DNA from: Streptomyces sp. NBC_00775
GTDB taxonomy: Bacteria > Actinomycetota > Actinomycetes > Streptomycetales > Streptomycetaceae
Direction of reading: 5' to 3'
Length of the DNA: 64,000 bases
Assembly (NCBI RefSeq): GCF_036347135.1
Contig: NZ_CP108938.1
Span: forward strand, 4,774,001 to 4,838,000
Position 1 is the stretch's first letter, and each line of letters opens with the position of its first letter. Below the pieces are notes generated by a model, which searched no databases, was not told the origin of the DNA, and saw only the letters and a program-made list of their open reading frames with translations. The translations under genes were made by a program, and so were the position numbers. Positions 44,497-53,318 of the stretch are shown in pieces.

Positions 44497-45213
44497 TCAG
44501 GCGCCCAGTCCGGGGAGGGGTTCGGAGTCGTCGATGAAGGCGCGGGCCACATCGGACAGGCGCCGGTTGTGGGAACGGGCATGGGCGCGCAGGGCGGTGA
44601 AGGCCTGTTCCATGTCGATGCCTCGGCGTTCGGCGAGTTTGCCTTTGGCCTGTTCGATCAGCACGCGGCTGTTCAACGCGGTCTGCAGTTGCTCGTTGAG
44701 GATCGTGCTGCGGTGGGTGGAACGTTGTTGCAGAAGGCTGATGGTGGCGACGTCGGCCAGGGCCTGGGCGATGAGTGTGCCCGCCGGGTCGAAGGGGCCG
44801 GGGGCGACGCGGAAGAGGTTCAGGGCGCCGACGACCTCGTCCCGCAGGCGCATGGGCAGCGCCTGGACCGCCCCGAATCCGCTGCGGTGGGCCGCCGTGG
44901 CGAAGCGCGGCCAGCGGCCGATCTCCCGGGTCAGGTCGGTGACGATCACGGGTGTGCCGGTGCGGCAGCACTCCAGGCAGGGGCCTTCATCACTCTGGAG
45001 CTGGAAGAGTTCCAGCAGCCGCACCCGTTCGTCGGAGGCGGCCATCACGCGCAGTTCGCCGTCCCGGTCCGCGAGCAGTACTCCGGCCGCGTCGGCGCCG
45101 AGCATCCCTACACAGCGGTCGGTGAGCAGACGCAGAAAGTCGATCAGGTCGAAGTCGGCGACCAGGTTGTCCGCCAGCTCGACGAAGGTCTTGGCCAGGA
45201 GCTGCTGATTCAT
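44497..45213 (-). CDS. GAF-ANTAR signalling protein (first of two)
   Basis: This 238-residue protein has an N-terminal GAF domain (FVELADNLVADFDLIDFLRL, GPCLECCRTGTPVIVTDL) and a C-terminal ANTAR domain (NSRVLIEQAKGKLAERRGI and LSDVARAFIDD). Such proteins sense a small molecule or redox state and act on nascent RNA. It is followed upstream by a similar gene (45292-46053), suggesting a tandem duplication. Confidence 0.87.
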   Translation of the reverse strand: MNQQLLAKTFVELADNLVADFDLIDFLRLLTDRCVGMLGADAAGVLLADRDGELRVMAASDERVRLLELFQLQSDEGPCLECCRTGTPVIVTDLTREIGRWPRFATAAHRSGFGAVQALPMRLRDEVVGALNLFRVAPGPFDPAGTLIAQALADVATISLLQQRSTHRSTILNEQLQTALNSRVLIEQAKGKLAERRGIDMEQAFTALRAHARSHNRRLSDVARAFIDDSEPLPGLGA

Positions 45214-45291
45214 CGTGTCACCCTCGATTGAGACTATTCCCGCCGGGAGAGGGAGGGAAGTGCGGCCAGTTCGTCGGTCGGCGCCGGTGCG

Positions 45292-46053
45292 TCAGGTTTC
45301 CTCGTCGGTCCGTGTGGGTTCCGTGTCCGGGGAGAAGCGGAGCCGGTGGGCCACCACGTCGGCGGCCACGTCGGCGAGCCGGCGTCCCCGCATGTAGGCG
45401 TGGGCACGGAGCCGGACGAAGGCTTCTTCGATGCCGACACCGAGTTGGACGGTGAGGATGCCGGTGGCCTGGTCGATCTCCGCCCGGTAGGCGCCCAGGT
45501 CCTCGAAGCCGCGGTCCGGCAGCGGTCCACCGGCCGGCGGGCCCGTCTCGTCGACCTCTGTATCGAGCAGGAGCAGCGTCGCGAGATCGGCGAACGCCAG
45601 CGCGTCGGCCAGTTCCCCGGCGTCCAGCACGGTCGGCACGTTGGCGTAGAGATCCAGGACGCCCAGGCTGATCGCCCCTATCTGCAGGGGCAGCGCGAAG
45701 ACGGCGCGTGCCCCGACTTCCAGGGCCGCATCGGCGAACACGGCCCAGTGCTCCTGCAGTTCACCGGTCAGCAGATCGGGTGTCAGGACGGCCGAGCCCT
45801 GCGTGAAGGCGTCCACGCAGGGCCCCTCGCCCAGGGTGAGTTGCAGCTCCTCCAACTGCCCGCTGATGTCGTCGGTGCTGCACAGCGGATGGCTCGCCGC
45901 GGCCTTGGACATCGCGGACAGCCCGGCCCCGCCGACCGGGAGCGCGGCCACGGCCGCGGTGCACACGTCCAGCACGCCGACCCGGCCACCGCGTCGGACC
46001 GCCTGCTCGGCGACCAGCACCCGGACACGGGCCGACCGGCCGTTGGACCTCAC
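45292..46053 (-). CDS. GAF-ANTAR signalling protein (second of two)
   Basis: About 253 residues: GAF domain (DISGQLEELQLTLGEGPCVD, ARAVFALPLQIGAISLGVLDLY) and ANTAR domain (YRAEIDQATGILTVQLGV, ADVAADVVAHRLRF). The start is uncertain. The GTG at 46053 overlaps the stop of a small upstream frame (46050-46196). It is the more divergent member of the pair. Confidence 0.8.
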   Translation of the reverse strand: MRSNGRSARVRVLVAEQAVRRGGRVGVLDVCTAAVAALPVGGAGLSAMSKAAASHPLCSTDDISGQLEELQLTLGEGPCVDAFTQGSAVLTPDLLTGELQEHWAVFADAALEVGARAVFALPLQIGAISLGVLDLYANVPTVLDAGELADALAFADLATLLLLDTEVDETGPPAGGPLPDRGFEDLGAYRAEIDQATGILTVQLGVGIEEAFVRLRAHAYMRGRRLADVAADVVAHRLRFSPDTEPTRTDEET

Positions 46054-46196
46054 CCGGGCCACCGCGTCGTCGTGGCGCCGAGGGGCACACGGTGGTCGGT
46101 CAACAGCCGTTCCCGCGGCGGGCGGGCGCCGCGCACCAGGCATCCGAAGGCGCCGCCCGTCAGGTTGGCAGCGGTGTCCGTCTCCGACATCACCAT
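46050..46196 (-). CDS. Possible small protein coupled to the GAF-ANTAR gene
   Basis: This 48-residue frame begins MVMSETDTAANLTGG and ends in a TGA overlapping the GTG start of the GAF-ANTAR gene. The ribosome site is weak and no family is recognised. The overlap is the main argument that it is real; it could be a leader for translational coupling or the true N-terminal region mis-split. Confidence 0.25.
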   Translation of the reverse strand: MVMSETDTAANLTGGAFGCLVRGARPPRERLLTDHRVPLGATTTRWPG

Positions 46197-46385
46197 GGCG
46201 AACCCCGGCCGAAGAATGCCGGAAGCTGGACGGTTCGGAAGGTGCCGGCGGCCGAAACGGAGGAGGTATGCCCTCGGGGGTGGCATATCGCGTGACTCCA
46301 CCACGTGCAGATCCGCCGGCTCCCCTCCCAGACCGTGCGCCAGGCGGCGGCACATCCGAAGCGACCGCCCGGGACCGGGCGGGGA

Positions 46386-47387
46386 TCAGCCGCCGTCATC
46401 TGACGCGCCGAAGTCGGAATCCGCCCGTGCCGGCCAGTTGTCCCGCCGTTCCCGCGCCACCGCCGTACGACTGCCGATCCGCTCTCCGCCGGAGCCGACC
46501 CGCTCTCCGCTCAGAGAGAAGGCGGGCGCGGTGGGCGGCGCGGGGATGGTCAGTTCGGGGAGTTCGGGGAGCGCGGGGAGCGGATCGGCAGTCGTACGGC
46601 GGTGGCGCGCGGACTCGCCATCGGTTTCCCGGCTCTGGTGCTCGAAGAAGCGGAGCATCTCCACCGGGAACGGCATGACCAGGGTGCTGTTCTTCTCCGC
46701 GGAGACGTCCACCACGGTCTGCAGCAGGCGCAGTTGGAGCGCGCCCGGAGTATCGGCCATGGTCGCCGCGGCGTCACTCAGCCGCTGGGACGCCTGGAAC
46801 TCACCGTCGGCGGCGATGACCCGTGCGCGGCGCTCACGCTCGGCCTCGGCCTGCTTGGACATGGAGCGCATCATCGACTCCGGAAGGGCGATGTCCTTGA
46901 TCTCCACGCGTTCGATGCGCAGTCCCCAGGGTTCCTCGGTCGGGGCGTCCATCACCTTCTTGAGCTCCGCGTTGATGTGGTCGCGGTCGGAGAGAAGCGT
47001 GTCCAGGTCAGCCCTGCCGATGACCGCGCGCAGCGAGGTCTGGGCGATCTGGGAGACGGCGCTGGGGTAGTTGCGAACGTTCACCAGGGCCTTGACCGGG
47101 TCGATGACCTTGAAGTAGACGACCGCGTCGACGGTGAGCGTCACGTTGTCGGCGGTGATGGATCCCTGCGGCGGTATGCCGAGGACCTCGGTCTGGACGG
47201 ACACCTTCTGCATCCGGTCCCCGATCGGCCGGATGACGCGCAGGCCGGGCCCGCGGATGTCCGGCAGCAGCCTCCCGAAGCGGAACACCACGCCCTTCTC
47301 GTACTGCTGGACGTTGCGCAGGCTCATGGCGAGCAGGACCAGTCCGGCCGCGGCGCACACCACCAGCACAGTGATCAGAACACCCAT
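46386..47387 (-). CDS. SPFH/Band-7 (stomatin/slipin) membrane protein
   Basis: This 333-residue protein has an N-terminal transmembrane helix (VLITVLVVCAAAGLVLLAM) and then an SPFH domain (QQYEKGVVFRFGRLLPD, IPPQGSITADNVTLTVDAVV, LRAVIGRADLDTLLSDRDHIN). A coiled segment follows (KQAEAERERRARVIAADGE). Slipins organise membrane microdomains and often partner with NfeD proteins, but none is adjacent here. The last 70 codons are Pro/Arg-rich and contain a long inverted repeat. Confidence 0.87.
   Translation of the reverse strand: MGVLITVLVVCAAAGLVLLAMSLRNVQQYEKGVVFRFGRLLPDIRGPGLRVIRPIGDRMQKVSVQTEVLGIPPQGSITADNVTLTVDAVVYFKVIDPVKALVNVRNYPSAVSQIAQTSLRAVIGRADLDTLLSDRDHINAELKKVMDAPTEEPWGLRIERVEIKDIALPESMMRSMSKQAEAERERRARVIAADGEFQASQRLSDAAATMADTPGALQLRLLQTVVDVSAEKNSTLVMPFPVEMLRFFEHQSRETDGESARHRRTTADPLPALPELPELTIPAPPTAPAFSLSGERVGSGGERIGSRTAVARERRDNWPARADSDFGASDDGG
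46453..46609. repeat. 32-bp perfect inverted repeat inside the SPFH gene
   Basis: Positions 46453-46484 are the exact reverse complement of 46578-46609; after one mismatch the match continues for four more bases. About 93 bases separate the arms. Both arms are in the coding sequence for the disordered C-terminus. Confidence 0.9.
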
Positions 47388-47569
47388 GGTTCTCACATTC
47401 CTTACGTCGGTGGTGTCCCCGAACCCGAGCGGTCCGGGAAGCACACGGCACGGGAGGACCCCGGCCTGCCTGCGGTTCTGTGGTGCGGCTGCCGGGGTCC
47501 TGGGCTGCGGGTTGCGCGCATCGCTGAGCGGTGCGGACTGAGCGGTGCGGATGCTGCTGGTACGGCTGG

Positions 47570-47716
47570 CTAGTCGGCCATCAGCAGCGGATCGAGCACG
47601 GCTCTCAACGAGGGGAGTTCCGGCCCCAGATCAGCAGTGGGAGCCGGCGCCGTACGGAGAGACGGAGCGGAGGGATGGTTCTCAGGTATCGGCGCGTACG
47701 AAACGGTCGCAGTCAT
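47570..47716 (-). CDS. Small Pro-rich protein of unknown function
   Basis: A 48-residue frame starting MTATVSYAPIPENHP and ending in LGPELPSLRAVLDPLLMAD. The hydrophobic, patterned end looks like real coding sequence, but the ribosome site is weak and no family is recognised. It stands alone, about 180 bases upstream of the SPFH gene on the same strand. Confidence 0.35.
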   Translation of the reverse strand: MTATVSYAPIPENHPSAPSLRTAPAPTADLGPELPSLRAVLDPLLMAD

Positions 47717-47915
47717 GATGCGAACCCTGCTCCGGACCGGTCGCAACCGGCCCGGCGTCATCAATCGCCGAAAACGACACCAGCATGGAGGCCGGTGCGC
47801 GAAATACCCTCGGTGTCCCGAGCGTACTCCTCCGACCGACGGTGCGGACTGTGCGAGCTGCGGGAGGGGTACGCCGAGGCGGTCGCCGGCCCGTGATCGG
47901 TACGACAACGGGTCC

Positions 47916-48623
47916 TCAGGACAACGCCGACCGCTTACCCCGCGGGGGCAGCCGCTGAAGCAGCTCCCAGAGCGGCCGTGAGCCCGCCGCCCACTCCCCC
48001 AGCATTCCGCGGTCGACCAGATGCAGCTTCTGGGACTTCGCCAGCGGCGCGCACCCCGAGGTGAAGCGTCCGTTCGTCACCAGAACCACCACGTCCCCGC
48101 CATGCAGTTGTCGGCCGGTGCCGTTGAGCACATGCAGATCCGGGGTACCCACCGGCGATCCCGAGGCCCCGTCCTGCCGGTGCTTGCACTGAATCACCCA
48201 GCGTCTGCCGAGCGGATCGGTCGCTGTCACATCCGCGCCGTTGTCTCCGGCCCCGCCCACCTGTACGGCATCCGCACAGCCGTCACGGCGCATCAGGTCC
48301 CGTACCGCGAACTCGAAGTCCTCGTGGTGGAGCCCATCGAGCTGGGGGAGCTTGTACCTCAACCTCCGCACGTGCACCCGCTCCCAGCGCGCGCTCACCG
48401 CCCACTGCGTGAGCCAGAGACCGCCGGCCCCGCCCACGATGGCGGCGAGCACGGCGAGCAGCCACCAGTTGCCCAGCAGCCACTGCCCCACGGCGACGCA
48501 GAGCCCGGCGCCCGCGGCAGCCACTATGGCGAGCACCAACGGCCGGGGCCCTCTGGGTTTCGTCAGGGTCGGGGCACGCTTCGGAGACCGACGAGTCCGC
48601 CGCACCGGCGGCCGACGGCTCAC
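47916..48623 (-). CDS. Membrane-anchored Mrr-like restriction endonuclease-fold protein
   Basis: About 235 residues. Two transmembrane segments (LVLAIVAAAGAGLCVAVG and WWLLAVLAAIVGGAGGLW) follow a basic N-terminus. The C-terminal half is a PD-(D/E)XK nuclease fold with the pattern FEFAVRDLMRRDG, DNGADVTATDPLGRRWVIQCKH and VVVLVTNGRF. Such Mrr-like proteins are frequent in streptomycetes; targets are unknown. Possible GTG starts are 48644, 48626 and 48623, and GAGG spacing favours the last. Confidence 0.78.
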   Translation of the reverse strand: MSRRPPVRRTRRSPKRAPTLTKPRGPRPLVLAIVAAAGAGLCVAVGQWLLGNWWLLAVLAAIVGGAGGLWLTQWAVSARWERVHVRRLRYKLPQLDGLHHEDFEFAVRDLMRRDGCADAVQVGGAGDNGADVTATDPLGRRWVIQCKHRQDGASGSPVGTPDLHVLNGTGRQLHGGDVVVLVTNGRFTSGCAPLAKSQKLHLVDRGMLGEWAAGSRPLWELLQRLPPRGKRSALS

Positions 48624-48873
48624 CACTGCCTCAGCTCGTACCACGCTCCTGGAGCGCGGCGACCGGGCCCCCGGAGTTGTGTACCGTCGTTCCTCACGTA
48701 CGGATCGGTCCAAGGCACCGTATCCCCCTCGGCGCTCCCGCCCGCGGCCGCTCCGACCGCACAACAGGTATTGGCGCACGCACCTCTGACACTAGGTCAG
48801 ATTTCCCTGCCCGCTGCGAGCGAGAGCCCTTTTCGGCCACGCCTGCTCGGATCGAGCCGTCAGCCGTCAGCCG

Positions 48874-49833
48874 TCAGCCGTCACGAGCATCCGTCAGTTC
48901 CTGCTCCCACTTGAGGAGATCCTCGAAGTACAACCGGCCTCTGTCCGTCCACTCGGCGACCGGCTTCAGTGCCGCGATCGTTCGCTGGAGCCGTTGCAGC
49001 GCGTTGTCACGTCGCTCGAAGATCTCCGGCGGCGCCGTCTCCTCCACCGCCGCCCATCGGGCGAGTCCGTACGTCATGCGTGCGAGGACATGCGCGGCGT
49101 GCACAGCGCCCGCGACCGGCCGCGGTTCGGGACGCAGTGGGTGGGTCACCAGGGCGTCGCCGTTGGTCACGAACGTCTCGAAGGAGTTGCGCAAGTACAG
49201 GGCGTGGTGGCCGGTTTCGTGCAGGAGCGCCTCGAAAGCGGCAGCGGTGCTCTCGACACTCTCGGTACCGAGGTAGATGGCCCCGAAGGTCTGTCGAAGC
49301 GTGGCCGAACGAAAGGGCCCGGCCCGCACGTACACGATGACGCGGATCAGGAGATCCGTTTCCAGAGCGGCCTCCGGCCATACCCTGCGCAGGGTGTCCC
49401 GAGCTGCCTCCAGGTGCCCGGTTGCTTCTTTCATGTCCGGTGCGCCGAATTCGGCTTCATCCGCGCCCGTGAGGCGTTGAACGTCCGTCAGGAGTTCTTC
49501 GATTCCCCCAAGGCACCAGTCGGGGCACGACGGCGATCCGGCCTCGACGTGTTCCAGCGCGGGCATGAGCCCGCCGGCGGCCTGACCACGCACCAGGTCG
49601 GCGATGTGCTCGCGATCCGGCACGGTTCCGGCGGGGTGAGCGGCACTGCTCCCGGTAGATTCCCGCGTCGCCGCCCACACCAGACCGGGGTGCAAACAGG
49701 AAGGCGTCCGCTCTCCCGGAAGACCGAGGCCGAGGCGCTTGAAGATCGCCCGTTGGTAGCTTCGTATCAAGCTCACGGTCCCGGTCGGCGTCATCCCGAC
49801 CCGGATCACTTCATCGCGCCCGGCCTCCATCAC
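48874..49833 (-). CDS. HExxH-motif peptide-modification protein (mod_HExxH family)
   Basis: This protein has 319 residues. The motif LLHETGHHALYL (His205, Glu206, His209) is followed by a stretch with HPLRPEPRPVAGAVHAAHVL, the arrangement typical of the HEXXH domain associated with peptide-modification clusters. Despite the zinc-protease-like motif, this family is thought to modify ribosomal peptides, and some members have been described as 2-oxoglutarate-dependent hydroxylases. The gene is last in the five-gene operon; its GTG/ATG start overlaps the stop of the JmjC gene. Its substrate is presumably the 56-residue peptide. A true metallopeptidase role remains possible. Short GTCAGCC-type repeats lie at its stop codon. 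Confidence 0.78.
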   Translation of the reverse strand: MMEAGRDEVIRVGMTPTGTVSLIRSYQRAIFKRLGLGLPGERTPSCLHPGLVWAATRESTGSSAAHPAGTVPDREHIADLVRGQAAGGLMPALEHVEAGSPSCPDWCLGGIEELLTDVQRLTGADEAEFGAPDMKEATGHLEAARDTLRRVWPEAALETDLLIRVIVYVRAGPFRSATLRQTFGAIYLGTESVESTAAAFEALLHETGHHALYLRNSFETFVTNGDALVTHPLRPEPRPVAGAVHAAHVLARMTYGLARWAAVEETAPPEIFERRDNALQRLQRTIAALKPVAEWTDRGRLYFEDLLKWEQELTDARDG

Positions 49834-50786
49834 TCTTCACCAGGCTTCGACTCCACTGCCAGGACCTCGGCGAGCGAGACGACTTCCGACCTCGCCAGTT
49901 CCTGCTCACGCGCCTGAAGCCGGCGCAGAATCAACGCGGATATCATCTCGTCGCTCAAATCCTCCAGCGCACGGGACACATCCTCTCTGACTGTTTGCCA
50001 GATCCCCTTCGACTGGCCGCTCAACGCGTCGGACCTGCCGGGCAGACGGCCCCGCATCGATTCCGTCCGCTCGGCCACCAGGTCCAGCACGTCGTGCAGC
50101 ACATCGACCCAGTGGTCCTCCACACCGTCGGAGAAGGTGATGTGAACGGACCCGTCGTCTCCCGTGATCCCCTCGTGGTAGTAACCACGCGGTAGATAGA
50201 GGCAGTCACCAGGATGGAGAGTGACCTCTTGAGCCAGGGGAGTTTCCGGTTTGTCGCCCGGCTTTGAACGCCTGATGGGCCATTGCTTGGGCGGCTCGTG
50301 AAGTCGCCATGTCTTGGAACCGGCCAGTTGTCGAATGAAGACGCTGGCCATGTCGTAATGCACGGGAGCACCCTGCGCGTGGGGTGGAGTCAGAAACGCG
50401 TTGGCCGCGACAGGGCATCCGATGTCGTCGGCCAGGTCCGAGCAGAAGGATGCCACCTCAGGGCAGTACGTGGACATCGCCTGAAAGACGAGTGTCGCTC
50501 CCGCCCGCATCTCCGACACCACGTACTGCGGATCCGCCAGCCCGGCCAGCACTCTGCGCTCGTCGACACCGCCGTTGCTCTTGGCGGTGCCCCGAACCCC
50601 TATGTCCTCGCCGTGGCGCCACAGCCTGACGTACGGGGTGCGCAGTCCTCGTTCGAAAAGGAGTTGCTGCGCGATCTCCGTGGAGAACGCATGGCCCAGT
50701 CCACCCAGATTCCGGCTCACATGCGGCTTCTTGTCCCGGATGGACGCCAGCATGGACGGGTCGTCAAGAACTAGTTCTACTGCCAT
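49830..50786 (-). CDS. JmjC/cupin (ROX-like) Fe(II)/2-oxoglutarate oxygenase
   Basis: This 318-residue protein has the iron-binding triad of the JmjC cupin family: HYD (His143, Asp145) in APVHYDMASVFIRQLAGSK, and His204 in CLYLPRGYYHEG. The WRLHEPP segment after the first strand and the helical C-terminus match bacterial ribosomal-oxygenase (RoxA/ROX) proteins, which hydroxylate Arg or His side chains. In this operon the substrate is probably the precursor peptide rather than a ribosomal protein. The start overlaps the exporter by 23 bases and the stop overlaps the HExxH gene. Confidence 0.82.
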   Translation of the reverse strand: MAVELVLDDPSMLASIRDKKPHVSRNLGGLGHAFSTEIAQQLLFERGLRTPYVRLWRHGEDIGVRGTAKSNGGVDERRVLAGLADPQYVVSEMRAGATLVFQAMSTYCPEVASFCSDLADDIGCPVAANAFLTPPHAQGAPVHYDMASVFIRQLAGSKTWRLHEPPKQWPIRRSKPGDKPETPLAQEVTLHPGDCLYLPRGYYHEGITGDDGSVHITFSDGVEDHWVDVLHDVLDLVAERTESMRGRLPGRSDALSGQSKGIWQTVREDVSRALEDLSDEMISALILRRLQAREQELARSEVVSLAEVLAVESKPGEE

Positions 50787-52056
50787 CTTCGGCTACCTCC
50801 GAATTTTCGACAGCTGGTGGTTCCTCCTGATGGAATGCGCGCACCCCAGGCACAGCCAGCACCGCCGCCGAGGCGCCGAGTTGCACCACCACGGCGACGA
50901 CCAGGACGGTCGTACGGCCCAGCGCGTCCGCCAGAGGCCCCACGACGGCGAGACCGATCGGCAGCAAGGCGAGGCTGCACAGCCAGTCGACCGAGGTCAC
51001 GCGGCCAAGAAGGGCCGGCGGGAACTGGCGTTGCAGCGCGGTCTGCAGGAGGACGTTGAAGGGCATCATCGCGAGTCCTGCCACGACATATCCGCCCACC
51101 ATCCACCAGAGGGAGAAGGGGGTGAGCAGGACAAGGGGAACGGTGGCGAAGAGCGCGTTGAAGATGAGCGCGCTCGTTCCGGGCCGTTTCTGTGGAACGC
51201 GCCCGACGACGATCGTGCCGACGAGACCGCTCAGGCTGAACATCGCGATCACCAGACCGTAGGCCGTGGGCCCCCCGAACTCCTCCTGCGTGATGACCGG
51301 CAGCAACACCATGTGCGGCGCGACGACGAACATGGTCTGCAATGCGGTCATGGCGAGAATGGCCGACGTCCAGCGAACGCGGCGTACCGCCGACAGGCCC
51401 TCCCTCGTCTCGGCGAGGATGGAGGAACGAGTCGTGGGCCGTTCCCTCGGCGGTTCGGTGACCATGAAGACGCACACCAAGCTGACGAGGAACGTGGCCG
51501 CGTTGACGCCGAAGGCCCACCGGGTCCCGGCGGTGGCCACGATCACACCGCCGAGCGCCGGACCCACCACGGCTGCGCCACTGTCCATGGCTCCTCGCCA
51601 TGAGTTCGCGCTGAGCAACCGATCTTCGGGGACGAGCGACGGCACCAGTCCGCCGTATGCGGGGCGGAAGAACGCCTCGCCGCTGCCCACCAGGAACGTC
51701 AGGACGGCGAGTGAGAGGGTGGCCGTGTCGAACGCTCCCACCACGACCACGGTGATCGCCACCAGCCGGAACGTGTCGGCGAGGATCATCGCCCTGCGCC
51801 GGGGCACACGATCCGCCCAGACACCACCGAGGAGTGCGAACAGGACGGTGGCAAGGAAGCGGCCGCCGATCACCATCCCGACGTCGCCGGCGTCACCGCC
51901 GACCTCGATCACCCTGAGGGACACAGCGATGGTGAAGAGCTGGTCTCCCACGGCGCTGACTGCCTGCCCGGCCCAGAGGAACCGGAAATCGCGCAGTCCC
52001 ATGGCGCTGTTGGCCATGCGTCCGGTCAGCTTCCCGCTCAGGCTGGGCACACTCAT
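50764..52056 (-). CDS. MFS transporter (DHA3-like), probable peptide exporter
   Basis: This 430-residue protein has about twelve hydrophobic segments, with DFRFLWAGQAVSAVGDQLFTI before helix 1 in part and the loop GGVWADRVPRRRAM. The ATG at 52056 overlaps the stop of the aminopeptidase homologue. Its place inside the operon suggests export of the modified peptide or immunity. It is only distantly similar to the exporter of the NRPS cluster. Confidence 0.85.
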   Translation of the reverse strand: MSVPSLSGKLTGRMANSAMGLRDFRFLWAGQAVSAVGDQLFTIAVSLRVIEVGGDAGDVGMVIGGRFLATVLFALLGGVWADRVPRRRAMILADTFRLVAITVVVVGAFDTATLSLAVLTFLVGSGEAFFRPAYGGLVPSLVPEDRLLSANSWRGAMDSGAAVVGPALGGVIVATAGTRWAFGVNAATFLVSLVCVFMVTEPPRERPTTRSSILAETREGLSAVRRVRWTSAILAMTALQTMFVVAPHMVLLPVITQEEFGGPTAYGLVIAMFSLSGLVGTIVVGRVPQKRPGTSALIFNALFATVPLVLLTPFSLWWMVGGYVVAGLAMMPFNVLLQTALQRQFPPALLGRVTSVDWLCSLALLPIGLAVVGPLADALGRTTVLVVAVVVQLGASAAVLAVPGVRAFHQEEPPAVENSEVAEDGSRTSS

Positions 52057-53312
52057 CCGATCGGAGTCTTCGGAGCCTTCGGGGCCTCCGTGGCAGGGTC
52101 GGTCAATTGGCCATAACCGAATCCGCAACAGTCGCCCGTGATGTCCTCGTCTCTCACCAGCGCGGGGTGCTCGTCCCCCGTCATCGGGATGTCGGCCAGA
52201 TCGATGGGCGAGGACTCCTCGTCGACAAAGACCTCCGCGCCATCAGTGATGAGGTCGAGATGCACCTTTTCCTCGTAGCCGACCACGGAACGGTCCTGAT
52301 TGTGCTGACCGAACCCGATGTGCACTCCGACGCGCCGTTCGTTGATGTGTGAGTTGGCGGAGATGAACTGATCGATTCCCACGTTGGTGCCGAAGCCGAG
52401 CTCGCCGACCTGGACGCCGTGCGGTTGTCTGAAGCAGAGCTCCACCAGTTCACGGACGTCGCCGTCGGCACACTCGAAGTTCGTGGCACGCCCGTCGGCG
52501 ATGTCGACCGTCAGAGGGTGAGCTGCCAGTCGGGTGTCGATCCGTGTGATGACGTTGCAGTTCAGCGCACCGTCCGCCACCAGGCGGCCGTCGATCCGGG
52601 CGGGATAGGTGGCGATCTCCCCCGCGGGGAGAATGGTGAAGCCGCCGGGCCGCCACACCCCGCGGTTGCTGATCCACTCGAATCGATCCGAGTCGAGGCC
52701 GATCCGGAGGTCGGTACCGCCGCGCGTGCGAATCCGAAGGGTTCGCGCCCTGGTCAGTCGCGTCAGCAGTGCGGCGTTCCGCGCACTGAGCTCATCCGGT
52801 CCGAGGTTCAGGGCCTTCTCGAAGAACTCACGCGACGCGCTGATGATGCGCACCACCATGCACCGGTCACCACCGACCCGTCGCAGCACCTCGGCGAGGG
52901 GCGAGAAGTGAGACATCGTGTCTCGCTCAAGCGTGAAAATGACGAGCCGCCCGGACAAGGGACCGGCTTCGGCTTCCGCGACAGCGGCATTCAGGCGCTG
53001 GGCGAACTCGTAGTCCACGAGCGGGCGCATACCCACCGCTTGCGTGCTGAGCTTTCGTTGCTTCAGACCCGCCACCAGCCAGGCGGCTGCCTCCCGGCTT
53101 TCCGGGGAGAAGGCGACGACGCAGTGATCGTCAGGGGAGATACCGACGTACCGGTCGAGGAGTGAATCGACGCCATCCTGGAGTTCATGGCCGGTCCGTA
53201 CAGCGCTCAAGAGTCTCCCCCATGGCCTGTGATCGTTTTCACGGAAGTTCCGGTTCACGGAAGTTCCAGCCGAAGGAGTCTCCTGCGGCTGGAACCCCCG
53301 ATACCGCCGCAC
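52053..53312 (-). CDS. M29 (thermophilic aminopeptidase)-like protein
   Basis: About 419 residues. Sequence landmarks of peptidase family M29 are all present: ILPAGEIATYPA and VGELGFGTNVGID (metal-binding Glu), VHIGFGQ (His) and EKVHLDLITDG (His and Asp). It is the first gene after the precursor and could trim the leader or the mature peptide. The start is uncertain: the GTG at 53312 lies six bases after the precursor stop, but a hairpin sits within its first codons. The GTG at 53258, after the hairpin, is an alternative. A non-proteolytic role is possible. Confidence 0.75.
   Translation of the reverse strand: MRRYRGFQPQETPSAGTSVNRNFRENDHRPWGRLLSAVRTGHELQDGVDSLLDRYVGISPDDHCVVAFSPESREAAAWLVAGLKQRKLSTQAVGMRPLVDYEFAQRLNAAVAEAEAGPLSGRLVIFTLERDTMSHFSPLAEVLRRVGGDRCMVVRIISASREFFEKALNLGPDELSARNAALLTRLTRARTLRIRTRGGTDLRIGLDSDRFEWISNRGVWRPGGFTILPAGEIATYPARIDGRLVADGALNCNVITRIDTRLAAHPLTVDIADGRATNFECADGDVRELVELCFRQPHGVQVGELGFGTNVGIDQFISANSHINERRVGVHIGFGQHNQDRSVVGYEEKVHLDLITDGAEVFVDEESSPIDLADIPMTGDEHPALVRDEDITGDCCGFGYGQLTDPATEAPKAPKTPIG
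53238..53267. repeat. Two 14-bp direct repeats (TTCACGGAAGTTCC)
   Basis: Exact copies at 53238-53251 and 53254-53267, two bases apart. They adjoin the hairpin at 53266-53292 at the start of the aminopeptidase-like gene. Confidence 0.9.
53266..53292 (-). terminator. Hairpin between precursor and modification genes (probable attenuator)
   Basis: On the minus strand, CCAGCCGCAGGAG pairs with CTCCTTCGGCTGG with a single mismatch and a one-base centre. It follows the precursor stop by about 27 bases. Partial terminators here are common in peptide operons, where they keep precursor transcripts more abundant than those of the processing genes. Confidence 0.6.
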
Positions 53313-53318
53313 AAATAC

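Noticed and set aside
48855..48884. Tandem GTCAGCC repeats as a regulatory element
   Set aside because: The short repeats overlap the stop codon of the HExxH gene and form no clear hairpin; they look like simple slippage.
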